Shown: positions 1-5,554 of the stretch, piece by piece | Layout of the letters: each line of letters begins with the position of its first letter | Numbering within the stretch: the stretch's first letter is position 1 | Assembly: GCA_035717365.1 (NCBI GenBank) | Contig: DASTIS010000067.1 | Location: 1 to 7,791, forward strand | Direction of reading: 5' to 3' | DNA: 7,791 nt | From: 66-474 sp035717365 | GTDB lineage: Bacteria; Pseudomonadota; Gammaproteobacteria; Xanthomonadales; Rhodanobacteraceae | The notes under the pieces: generated by a model | The model's database searches: none | Told to the model about the DNA's origin: nothing | Seen by the model: only the letters and a program-made list of their open reading frames with translations | Made by a program: the position numbers and the translations under genes

Positions 1-443
1 GGGCCGAGCAACAGGTCGCACGCCGCAAGTTCACGCTCGGGATGTTTTCCGCCGCGCCGACCGTCCTGTTCGTGCTGCTGCCACTGTTCGCGCTGCTGCT
101 GAAAATCTTCTACATCTTCAAGAAGCGGCTGTACATGGAGCACCTGATCGTGGCCATGCACAGCCACGCCTTCCTGATGCTGTCGATCCTGGTGCTGGTG
201 GTCCTCGCCGTGTTGCGCCACCTGCTGGTGCCGCACGCCGGCTGGCTCAGGATTCCGATGTACACGGTTACCGCTGCCGCGTGGGTCTGGATTTTCGTGT
301 ACCTGTGGCTGATGCAGAAGCGCGTCTACCGGCAAGGCTGGTTCATGACCAACCTGAAATACTGGTCGATCGGCTTTTGCTACCTGATCATGATGGGGTT
401 CGGCTGGATCTTCACCGTGATGCTCAGCCTGACCGGCGCATGA
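1..443 (+). CDS. DUF3667-like multi-pass membrane protein, C-terminal part (5' end outside window)
   Basis: The reading frame is open from base 3 to the TGA at 441-443, so only about the last 146 residues are present and the true start is upstream. The internal ATG at 42 is probably not the start, because the frame continues leftwards with AEQQVARRKFTLG. Four hydrophobic segments are visible, counted from the Met at 42: roughly residues 7-26, 43-64, 71-92 and 107-131. A basic loop (KKRLYMEHL) lies between the first two. The pattern of a leucine-rich segment, then 'RLYMEHLIVAMHSHAF', resembles the C-terminal membrane part of DUF3667 proteins, which often carry an N-terminal zinc ribbon (not visible here). 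Function is unknown; it should sit in the inner membrane. The stop overlaps the next gene's start (ATGA), so the two are probably translationally coupled. Family assignment is from memory of the pattern only. Confidence 0.75.
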   Translation, partial: AEQQVARRKFTLGMFSAAPTVLFVLLPLFALLLKIFYIFKKRLYMEHLIVAMHSHAFLMLSILVLVVLAVLRHLLVPHAGWLRIPMYTVTAAAWVWIFVYLWLMQKRVYRQGWFMTNLKYWSIGFCYLIMMGFGWIFTVMLSLTGA

Positions 444-742
444 TCGTCTACGCCATCGAACTCGAGCTGGATGCGGCGCTGCACGATGAGTACCTGGCGT
501 GGCTGCACGGACACGTGCGCGAGATGCTGGAGCTGCCGGGCTTCGAGGCTGCCGAGGTTTTGACCCGCCTGGAGCCACCTCCGCCGGCGGACCGTTGTGC
601 CCTGACCGTGCACTACCGGTTGCGCGACCGGGCCGCGTGGGAAGCCTACCTTGCGGACCACGCGCCGCGGATGCGCGAGGTCGGACGGGTGCGCTTCGGC
701 GACAGGATCCGCGCGTCGCGCCAAGTGTTGGAGGCGGAGTGA
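440..742 (+). CDS. DUF4286-like small protein
   Basis: This encodes 100 residues starting MIVYAIELELDA and ending at the TGA at 740-742. The ATG at 440 overlaps the stop of the membrane-protein gene (ATGA). No strong ribosome binding site precedes it, which fits translational coupling. The frame is open further upstream, but that part is a shadow of the membrane-protein gene. The sequence has the look of a ferredoxin-like alpha/beta fold: a beta strand (MIVYAIELELD), a helix with WLHGHVREMLELPGF, a second strand, 'CALTVHYRLRDRAAWEAYLADHAPRMR', then a C-terminal RFGDRIRASRQVL. This pattern matches DUF4286, a small cytoplasmic family related in style to antibiotic-biosynthesis-monooxygenase-like dimers. 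No catalytic residue can be named and function is unknown. There are no membrane segments or signal peptide. Confidence 0.8.
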   Translation: MIVYAIELELDAALHDEYLAWLHGHVREMLELPGFEAAEVLTRLEPPPPADRCALTVHYRLRDRAAWEAYLADHAPRMREVGRVRFGDRIRASRQVLEAE

Positions 743-1048
743 ACCGCCCCGTGGCGCTGCCGTTGTGCACAGCCACAAATTTCCGCGGCGCCGCATCCAT
801 GGCGTCTCGGCCGGAGCCAGCCGCGCCCCGGTTTGTGGCAGGTATCCGTATGAATTCAATTGGGAAAATCAGCCTGCTGAAAAAATCGCCAAGTCGTGCC
901 GCGGGCCGATCCGGCGAGCCCGCGCAAGGCTTGCACGCAGTTCTTCCACAACCTTATCCACAACGATTGTGGATAACGGAAAAATCATCAACGTGGCACC
1001 GACTTACCGCACACTCCTGCCCTCCATGACAACAAGCGGCTGTAAGTC
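743..1048 (+). other. Gene-free stretch upstream of priA
   Basis: No coding region is convincing here; the short open frames are arginine-rich and lack family resemblance. The first part (743-850) is GC-rich with no clear terminator for the upstream gene pair. Around 851-890 the DNA is notably more AT-rich than its surroundings (GAATTCAATTGGGAAAATC and a run of six A). The 940-980 part holds the DnaA-box cluster described separately. No good sigma-70 promoter for priA stands out. A TTGCAC at 931-936 could serve as a -35, but no acceptable -10 follows at the right distance. Confidence 0.6.
942..976. promoter_or_regulatory. Inverted pair of perfect DnaA boxes upstream of priA
   Basis: TTATCCACA lies at 954-962 on the plus strand and its exact reverse complement TGTGGATAA at 968-976, separated by five bases (acgat). 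Both match the known strong DnaA box TTATNCACA. A weaker direct copy, TCTTCCACA at 942-950 (7 of 9), lies just upstream. The pair ends 72 bases before the priA ATG. Two perfect 9-mers in palindromic arrangement are unlikely by chance in GC-rich DNA. The likely role is DnaA binding that controls priA or titrates DnaA; this is inference. Confidence 0.7.
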
Positions 1049-3307
1049 ATGAACCTCGTGCGGCAATCCGATCCGCCGGACTCCGTCGTGCGTGTTGCAC
1101 TGCCGCTGCCCCTGCCACAGACGTTCGATTACCTTGCCGGGACGTTCGCGCCCCAGCCAGGCTCGCGGGTGCGGGTACCGTTCGGACGCGGGAGCCGGGT
1201 CGGCATCGTCGTCGAATTCGGCGCACAGGCGGGCGTCGCCCGCGACCGCCTGAAACCGATCGCGGCGACGCTGGACGCGCAACCGTTGCTCGATCCCACC
1301 CTGATGGCGGACCTGCGGCGCGCGGCGGATTACTGGTGCGGCGCGATCGGCGAAGTACTGTTCGGGGCACTTCCGCTGGGCCTGCGCGACGGCCGGGCGA
1401 CTTCCGCCTTCACCGGGGAAGCCTGGCGGGCGACCGACGCGGGAGGTGCGGCGCGCGATGCCCGCAGTCGCCGTGGCAGCTCCGCGGCTTTGCTCGACAT
1501 GCTGGACGATACGGTCCTGTCGGCCAGCGAACTCGACACGTTGCTGCCGGGCTGGCGTGCGGCGGCACGCCGCCTGGCCGCGGCGGGATTGATCGCACGC
1601 GCACCGATTCCCGGCGACCCGCCGCAAGCGCGCGACGGCGCGGCGCCCGTCTTGAACGACGAGCAAGCCGATGCGCTGACCGCGATCCTGTCTGCGGGCG
1701 ATGGCTTTCGTCCATTCGTGTTGCAAGGGGTCACCGGCAGCGGCAAGACCGAGGTTTACCTGCGCCTGACCGAACGTGCGCTCGCGACAGGCCGGCAGGC
1801 GCTGTGGCTGGTCCCTGAAATCGGCCTCGTCCCGCAGGCGCTGCGGCGGCTGCGCGCGCGTTTCGAGGCGCGCATTGCGGTGCTGCATTCCAACCTCGCC
1901 GAAGGCGAACGCGCGCGCGCCTGGCTGGACGCACGCGCCGGCGATGCCGCGATCGTGCTCGGCACCCGTTCGGCGGTTTTCGCGCAGCTGCCGAACGCCG
2001 GGCTGATCGTGGTCGACGAGGAACACGACACGTCGTACAAGCAGCAGGAAGGCTTCCGTTACCACGCGCGTGATTTCGCGCTGATGCGCGCGCAGTCGCT
2101 GGGCGTGCCCATCGTGCTGGGCAGCGCGACCCCCTCGCTGGAAACGCTGGCGAACGTCGAGGCGGGCCGCTACGAGCGCCTGTCGTTGCGCCGGCGCGTG
2201 CAGGCGCGGGCGCCCTCGCCGGTGCACGTGCTGGATCTGCGCGGCCTGCAACTGGCGCACGGCCTCTCGCCAGCGCTGCTGGATGCACTCGACGCCTGCA
2301 TCGCGCGCGGTGGGCAGGCGCTGGTGTTCAAGAATCGCCGCGGCTACGCACCGGTCCTGCTGTGCCACGCCTGCGGCTGGCATGCGGCCTGCCCGCGTTG
2401 CGAAAAACCGCTGACCTTGTACCGGGGACGGCGACAGTTGCTCTGCCATCATTGCGGGCACACCGAGCGCGCGCCCGACACCTGCCCGCACTGCGACGCC
2501 ACCGCACTGATGCCGCAAGGTCACGGGACCGAACGTCTGGAAGAGGCCCTGGCCGCGCGCTACCCGGACGTGCCCGTGCTGCGCGTGGACCGCGACAGTA
2601 CCCGTCGCCGCAATGCCTTCGCGAAACTGCTGGACAGGCTCGCCGACGGCAAGCCCGCGATCCTGGTCGGCACCCAGATGCTTGCCAAGGGCCACGACCT
2701 GCCCAACCTCACCACGGTGGCGATCGTCGGCGTGGACGAAGGCCTGCACAGTGTCGATTTCCACGCGGGCGAGCGGCTTGCGCAATTGATCGTGCAAGTC
2801 GCGGGGCGTGCCGGGCGGGCCGACAAGCCCGGCGAGGTGTGGCTGCAAACCCACGAACCGGGGCACCCGTTGCTGGTGACGTTGCTGAAGGGCGGCTATG
2901 GTGCCGCCGCGGCGCTGCAACTCGGCGAACGACTGGCGTCCGGGCTGCCGCCGTTTGCACACATCGCCTTGTTGCGCGCGGAGAGCGCGCAGCGCGATGT
3001 GCTGGAGGGTTTCATGTCGGCGGCGCGTGATGCGGTTGTGCACGGCCTTCGTTCGAAGGGCGGTGCGGAGCTCCGCGGGCGCAGCGCAGATGCGAAGCAT
3101 CGGGGAGATGCGCTCCGCGTCAACGGCCCGTTCGCCGCGCCGATGCCGTTGCGCGGTGGCCGTCATCGCGCGCAATTGTTGGTGGAATCCGCGCAACGTG
3201 CGCCGTTGCGGCAGGCGCTCGCCGTATGGCTGCCGCAATTGCACGCGCTGCCCCAGCCGCGTGGTCTGCGCTGGTCGCTCGACGTCGATCCAGTGGATTT
3301 GTATTGA
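1049..3307 (+). CDS. priA: Primosomal replication-restart helicase PriA (N')
   Basis: This is a 752-residue superfamily 2 DNA helicase that recognises stalled or broken replication forks and starts reloading of the DnaB helicase. The N-terminal 3'-end-binding domain is clear (VRVALPLPLPQTFDYL, residues 14-29; RVRVPFGRGSRVGIVVEFG, 40-58). Walker A is GVTGSGKT at 227-234 with Lys233. The DEEH box is at 323-326. Eight zinc-binding cysteines lie at 439, 442, 448, 451, 466, 469, 479 and 482. The C-terminal helicase motifs are GTQMLAKGHD (541-550) and QVAGRAGRA (583-591), and the protein ends with the family-typical WSLDVDPVD. Length is about 20 residues above E. coli PriA (732). Much of that excess may be an arginine/glycine/alanine-rich segment at about 667-690, described separately. 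The ATG at 1049 has only a weak ribosome binding site (GTAAG); a GTG at 1088 is an alternative start close to the first conserved strand. The gene appears to be transcribed alone. Confidence 0.97.
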   Translation: MNLVRQSDPPDSVVRVALPLPLPQTFDYLAGTFAPQPGSRVRVPFGRGSRVGIVVEFGAQAGVARDRLKPIAATLDAQPLLDPTLMADLRRAADYWCGAIGEVLFGALPLGLRDGRATSAFTGEAWRATDAGGAARDARSRRGSSAALLDMLDDTVLSASELDTLLPGWRAAARRLAAAGLIARAPIPGDPPQARDGAAPVLNDEQADALTAILSAGDGFRPFVLQGVTGSGKTEVYLRLTERALATGRQALWLVPEIGLVPQALRRLRARFEARIAVLHSNLAEGERARAWLDARAGDAAIVLGTRSAVFAQLPNAGLIVVDEEHDTSYKQQEGFRYHARDFALMRAQSLGVPIVLGSATPSLETLANVEAGRYERLSLRRRVQARAPSPVHVLDLRGLQLAHGLSPALLDALDACIARGGQALVFKNRRGYAPVLLCHACGWHAACPRCEKPLTLYRGRRQLLCHHCGHTERAPDTCPHCDATALMPQGHGTERLEEALAARYPDVPVLRVDRDSTRRRNAFAKLLDRLADGKPAILVGTQMLAKGHDLPNLTTVAIVGVDEGLHSVDFHAGERLAQLIVQVAGRAGRADKPGEVWLQTHEPGHPLLVTLLKGGYGAAAALQLGERLASGLPPFAHIALLRAESAQRDVLEGFMSAARDAVVHGLRSKGGAELRGRSADAKHRGDALRVNGPFAAPMPLRGGRHRAQLLVESAQRAPLRQALAVWLPQLHALPQPRGLRWSLDVDPVDLY
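3047..3118 (+). repeat. Palindrome-rich in-frame segment within priA
   Basis: This stretch of about 72 bases encodes residues 667-690 of PriA, between the conserved 'AARDAVVHG' and 'VNGPFAAPMPLRGGR' blocks, where E. coli PriA has only a short linker. It contains a perfect palindrome GCGGAGCTCCGC (3065-3076), a hairpin GATGC-GAA-GCATC (3089-3101) and a partial repeat GCGCTCCGCG (3110-3119). The density of inverted repeats and the low-complexity translation resemble a REP-like element tolerated in frame. The exact borders are uncertain, and it could be an ordinary variable linker. Confidence 0.45.
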
Positions 3308-3317
3308 ATGAAACAGA

Positions 3318-3338
3318 ACGGCCGCACAAAGCGGCCGT
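3318..3338. terminator. Hairpin T1 just after priA
   Basis: ACGGCCGC (3318-3325), loop ACAAA, GCGGCCGT (3331-3338): a perfect 8-bp GC-rich stem ten bases after the priA stop. No T-run follows on the plus strand (CCACGAGCG), so it is an imperfect intrinsic terminator. On the minus strand the stem is followed by TCTGTTTCATTC, which is somewhat T-rich. Its stem core, ACGGCCGC/GCGGC, is shared with hairpins T2-T4. Confidence 0.6.
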
Positions 3339-3360
3339 CCACGAGCGTGTCCGCCAGCCC

Positions 3361-3453
3361 GCAGGTTGGGCTGATCCGGGCTTCATCCGGAGAAGCCCAA
3401 TGTGTCGAACCAAGGCAATGCTGTTGGGCTTCGCTGCGCTCAACCCAACCTAC
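3361..3453. repeat. 93-bp GTAG-type repeat, copy A
   Basis: This is the first of three 93-bp copies. The outer ends are GCAGGTTGGG (a one-base variant of GTAGGTTGGG) and CCCAACCTAC, forming a terminal inverted repeat. Inside are two imperfect hairpins: TTGGGCT...AGAAGCCCAA on the left, with CCGG-GCTTCAT-CCGG at its tip, and TTGGG...CCCAA on the right. This layout resembles a paired REP or MITE-type element. It is non-coding and not an insertion sequence, since there is no transposase. Confidence 0.85.
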
Positions 3454-3462
3454 CCGCAACAA

Positions 3463-3489
3463 GAAACGGCCGCTTCGTGCGGCGGTTTC
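3463..3489. terminator. Hairpin T2, terminator-like
   Basis: GAAACGGCCGC (3463-3473), loop TTCGT, GCGGCGGTTTC (3479-3489): an 11-bp stem with one mismatch. It is followed on the plus strand by a T-rich tail (GTTCTTCTTCTT) and on the minus strand by TTGTTGCGGG. It could work in both directions, ending leftover priA or rpoH transcription. Confidence 0.6.
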
Positions 3490-3501
3490 GTTCTTCTTCT
3501 T

Positions 3502-3594
3502 GTAGGTTGGGCTGATCCGGGCTTCATCCGGAGAAGCCCAACGTGTCGAACCATGGCGAAACTGTTGGGCTTCGCTGCGCTCAACCCAACCTGC
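3502..3594. repeat. 93-bp GTAG-type repeat, copy B
   Basis: Same length and layout as copy A, with GTAGGTTGGG at the left and CCCAACCTGC at the right (one base off). It starts 141 bases after the start of copy A. Differences from copy A are concentrated in the middle (around GTGTCGAACCATGGCGAAAC) and at the outer ends, while the hairpin arms are kept. This suggests that secondary structure matters. Confidence 0.85.
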
Positions 3595-3617
3595 ACGGAC
3601 CGACCTTCCCGCAACAA

Positions 3618-3644
3618 GAAACGGCCGCTTCGTGCGGCGATTTC
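3618..3644. terminator. Hairpin T3, terminator-like
   Basis: GAAACGGCCGC (3618-3628), loop TTCGT, GCGGCGATTTC (3634-3644): the same hairpin as T2 but with two stem mismatches, so probably weaker. It is followed by GTTCTTCTTCTC. The preceding bases CGCAACAA are shared with T2 and T4, showing that the hairpin belongs to a larger duplicated unit. Confidence 0.5.
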
Positions 3645-3656
3645 GTTCTTCTTCTC

Positions 3657-3749
3657 GTAGGTTGGGCTGATCCGGGCTTCATGCGGAGAAGCCCAACGTG
3701 TCGAACCAGGGCAACGCTGTTGGGCTTCGCCGTGTTCAACCCAACCTAC
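3657..3749. repeat. 93-bp GTAG-type repeat, copy C
   Basis: Third copy, with both ends intact (GTAGGTTGGG and CCCAACCTAC). It starts 155 bases after copy B; most of the extra length over the A-B period is an insertion (ACGGACCGACCTT region) between copy B and hairpin T3. Small differences from the other copies (ATGCGG, CCGTGTTC) show that the copies have drifted independently. Confidence 0.85.
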
Positions 3750-3761
3750 CCCCCGCAACAA

Positions 3762-3788
3762 GAAACGGCCGCTTCGTGCGGCCGTTTC
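3762..3788. terminator. Hairpin T4, bidirectional terminator shared by priA and rpoH
   Basis: GAAACGGCCGC (3762-3772), loop TTCGT, GCGGCCGTTTC (3778-3788): a perfect 11-bp stem. On the minus strand it starts 29 bases after the rpoH stop and is followed by TTGTTGCGGG, with T's of the stem before it. On the plus strand TCTTGTCTTCG follows. It is the best-formed of the four hairpins and the most likely rpoH terminator. Confidence 0.75.
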
Positions 3789-3817
3789 TCTTGTCTTCGA
3801 CGAGATGCCGTGCCTAC

Positions 3818-4675
3818 CTACGCCGCGAATGCGCCCCGCATCTTCTTCATGGCATTCGCTTCGAGCTGGCGTATGCGCTCGGCCGACACGCCGTAGTCGT
3901 CGGCAAGGTCCTGCAACGTGGCCTTGTCCTCGGCCAGCCAGCGGCGACGGATGATGTCGCGGGTACGGTCGTCCAGCTTCGACATCGCATGCTGCAGCGT
4001 ATCGAGCTGGTGCTCTTCGTGATCGGCGTCGGCGACCTGCAGGTACGGATCGGCACCGTGATCCTCGAGGTAGGCGACCGGCGCGGGCGGTGTGTCGTCG
4101 TTGCCCTCGGCCGGCGGATCGAAGCCGATGTCGCGACCGGACAGGCGCGATTCCATTTCCAGCACCGTCGTTTCGGGCACGCCAAGATCCTTGGCGACCG
4201 CACGCACTTCTTCCATGTTCATCCAGCCCAGGCGCTTCTTGGACTTGCGCAAGTTGAAGAACAGCTTGCGTTGCGCCTTGGTGGTGGCAACCTTGACGAT
4301 GCGCCAGTTCTTCAAAATGAACTCGTGCATCTCGGCGCGGATCCAATGCACCGCGAAACTGACCAGGCGCACGCCACGGTCGGGATCGAAACGTTTCACG
4401 GCCTTCATCAGGCCGATGTTGCCTTCCTGGATCAGGTCGGCCAATTGCAGGCCGTAGCCGGAATAGCCGCGCGCCACGTGCACCACGAACCGCAGGTGCG
4501 ACATCACCAGCTTGCGCGCCGCATCCAGATCCTCGTCGTCGTGATAACGCTGCGCCAGTTCGTGCTCTTCACTGGCTTCCAGAACCGGAATGCGGTGCAC
4601 CGCGCCGATGTAGGCATCGAGGCTGCCCACCACGCTCGGAATGGGAAGATTGTTGGCCACCAAGGCTTCGCTCAT
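3818..4675 (-). CDS. rpoH: Heat-shock sigma factor RpoH (sigma-32)
   Basis: This encodes 285 residues, against 284 in E. coli. RpoH directs RNA polymerase to heat-shock promoters for chaperones and proteases. Region 2 is strong (LRFVVHVARGYSGYGL, 61-76; DLIQEGNIGLMKAVKRFDP, 80-98; RLVSFAVHWIRAEMHEFIL, 103-121). The RpoH-specific box QRKLFFNLR is at 135-143, which separates it from RpoD and RpoS. The region 4 helix-turn-helix is TLQDLADDYGVSAERIRQLEA at 253-273. The ATG at 4675 is preferred because AGGGGT (4687-4682) precedes it by seven bases. A GTG at 4705 in the same frame would add ten residues but lies inside the operator-like palindrome and lacks a ribosome binding site. It is last in a minus-strand series after ung, with its own promoter in the 157-base gap. 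It converges on priA. Confidence 0.97.
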   Translation of the reverse strand: MSEALVANNLPIPSVVGSLDAYIGAVHRIPVLEASEEHELAQRYHDDEDLDAARKLVMSHLRFVVHVARGYSGYGLQLADLIQEGNIGLMKAVKRFDPDRGVRLVSFAVHWIRAEMHEFILKNWRIVKVATTKAQRKLFFNLRKSKKRLGWMNMEEVRAVAKDLGVPETTVLEMESRLSGRDIGFDPPAEGNDDTPPAPVAYLEDHGADPYLQVADADHEEHQLDTLQHAMSKLDDRTRDIIRRRWLAEDKATLQDLADDYGVSAERIRQLEANAMKKMRGAFAA

Positions 4676-4698
4676 GGATGTACCCCTAATCGTCTGTG

Positions 4699-4725
4699 TT
4701 GGCACTCTAACGATTGGAGTGCCAA
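4699..4725. promoter_or_regulatory. CIRCE-like operator (HrcA site) in the rpoH leader
   Basis: TTGGCACTC (4699-4707), nine bases, GAGTGCCAA (4717-4725): a perfect 9-bp inverted repeat with the exact spacing of CIRCE, whose consensus is TTAGCACTC-N9-GAGTGCTAA. Each arm differs by one base, and the changes compensate so symmetry is kept. It lies 24 bases upstream of the rpoH ATG and downstream of the predicted promoter, the usual position for CIRCE in a transcribed leader. HrcA binding is inferred; hrcA is not in the window. Confidence 0.8.
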
Positions 4726-4793
4726 ATTTGCGTCAAGGTTCCCTTCGGCATTGCCTCTGCGGAACGCCGGTTGCCCTGTCGTTCATGGGCTAA

Positions 4794-4821
4794 AGTATAC
4801 CAGCCAGTACAGCAATTACAA
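4794..4821 (-). promoter_or_regulatory. Predicted sigma-70 promoter of rpoH
   Basis: On the minus strand: -35 TTGTAA (4821-4816), a 16-base spacer, and -10 TATACT (4799-4794) preceded by TGG, an extended -10 motif. Transcription would start near 4787, giving a leader of about 110 bases that contains the CIRCE-like site. A second -35-like TTGACG (4736-4731) lies closer to the gene, but no good -10 follows it. Confidence 0.55.
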
Positions 4822-4832
4822 GGGGCCGGAAG

Positions 4833-5537
4833 TCATGCTTCCAGTGCGCTGCGAGGCGGCAGCGACCAATCCACCGGCGCCAGCCCCTGACTTCCAAGAT
4901 ACTGATTGGCCTTGGAAAAATGCCGGCACCCCAGAAACCCGCGATGCGCCGACAGGGGAGATGGGTGCGGGGCCTTGAGAACACAATGCCGGCGGGTGTC
5001 GATCAGTTTGCCCTTCGCCTGGGCGTAACTCCCCCACAGCAGGAACACCAGGCCGTCGCGCCCCCGGTTCAGCTCGTCGACCACCCGATCGGTGAAACCT
5101 TCCCAGCCCTTGCCCTGGTGGGAACCCGCCATCCGGGCCTGCACCGTCAGGACCGCATTGAGCAACAGCACGCCGCGCCGTGCCCAGGGCGTGAGACAGC
5201 CGTGGTCGGGCCGCGGAATGCCAAGGTCGCCCTCGATTTCGGCAAAGATGTTTTGTAGTGACGGCGGAACCGGCACGCCCGGACGCACCGAAAAACACAA
5301 TCCGTGTGCCTGTCCGGGGCCGTGGTACGGATCCTGCCCCAGGATCACCACCCGGACGGCATCGAACGGCGTGGTGTCCAGTGCCGCGAAGATTTCCGGT
5401 CCCGGCGGATGGATGCGTTTGCCCGCGTGTTTCTCGGCGCGCAGGAATTCGCGCAGTGCAATCATCTCGGGGCGATCGAAATAATCGCCGACGCGCGCCT
5501 TCCACGACGGCTCAAGTTTCAAACGTTCATCAGTCAC
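4833..5537 (-). CDS. ung: Uracil-DNA glycosylase, family 1
   Basis: This enzyme removes uracil from DNA, the first step of base-excision repair after cytosine deamination or dUMP incorporation. With the GTG start at 5537 it has 234 residues (E. coli 229). The catalytic water-activating loop GQDPYHGPGQAHGLCFSV is at 67-84 with Asp69. LLLNAVLTV (124-132) holds the uracil-contacting Asn127, and HPSPLSAHRGF (191-201) holds the catalytic His191 and the DNA-intercalating loop. All key residues of family 1 are present. The start is not certain: a TTG at 5543 in the same frame is possible, but starting at GTG gives the family-like VTDERLKLEPSWKARV. GAGGACAGG lies just upstream. Only 17 bases separate it from the stop of the response-regulator gene, so the two are probably co-transcribed. 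No terminator is visible between it and rpoH. Confidence 0.96.
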   Translation of the reverse strand: MTDERLKLEPSWKARVGDYFDRPEMIALREFLRAEKHAGKRIHPPGPEIFAALDTTPFDAVRVVILGQDPYHGPGQAHGLCFSVRPGVPVPPSLQNIFAEIEGDLGIPRPDHGCLTPWARRGVLLLNAVLTVQARMAGSHQGKGWEGFTDRVVDELNRGRDGLVFLLWGSYAQAKGKLIDTRRHCVLKAPHPSPLSAHRGFLGCRHFSKANQYLGSQGLAPVDWSLPPRSALEA

Positions 5538-5554
5538 AAGCAACCTGTCCTCGC

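Noticed and set aside
942..976. Chromosomal origin oriC
   Set aside because: Only two perfect DnaA boxes plus one weak box are present, and none of the usual origin neighbours (dnaA, dnaN, rpmH, gidA/parA) is in the window.
1004..3244. Very long open frame of 746 codons on the minus strand opposite priA
   Set aside because: It is arginine/glutamine-rich, matches no family I recognise, and mirrors priA, whose motifs are all intact. Long antisense frames are expected in GC-rich coding DNA.
3226..3660. Open frames crossing the repeat array (plus strand here, and 3450-4346 on the minus strand)
   Set aside because: Their translations simply repeat the 93-bp elements and hairpins and then run antisense to or out of frame with real genes. 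They have no start signals or family resemblance.
3361..3749. CRISPR array
   Set aside because: The units are 93 bp, internally palindromic, and separated by repeated hairpins, not unique spacers. There are no cas genes.
4676..4705. Upstream GTG start for rpoH at 4705
   Set aside because: It has no ribosome binding site and lies inside the operator-like palindrome, whereas the ATG at 4675 has a well-spaced AGGGGT and gives the family-typical length.
4699..4725. Sigma-54 promoter from the TTGGCAC on the minus strand
   Set aside because: The -24-like GG is present, but the -12 GC at the required spacing is missing. The sequence is better explained as one arm of the CIRCE-like palindrome.
3698..4978. 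Long plus-strand frame opposite rpoH
   Set aside because: It is histidine/arginine-rich shadow coding opposite a clear RpoH with conserved regions 2 and 4.
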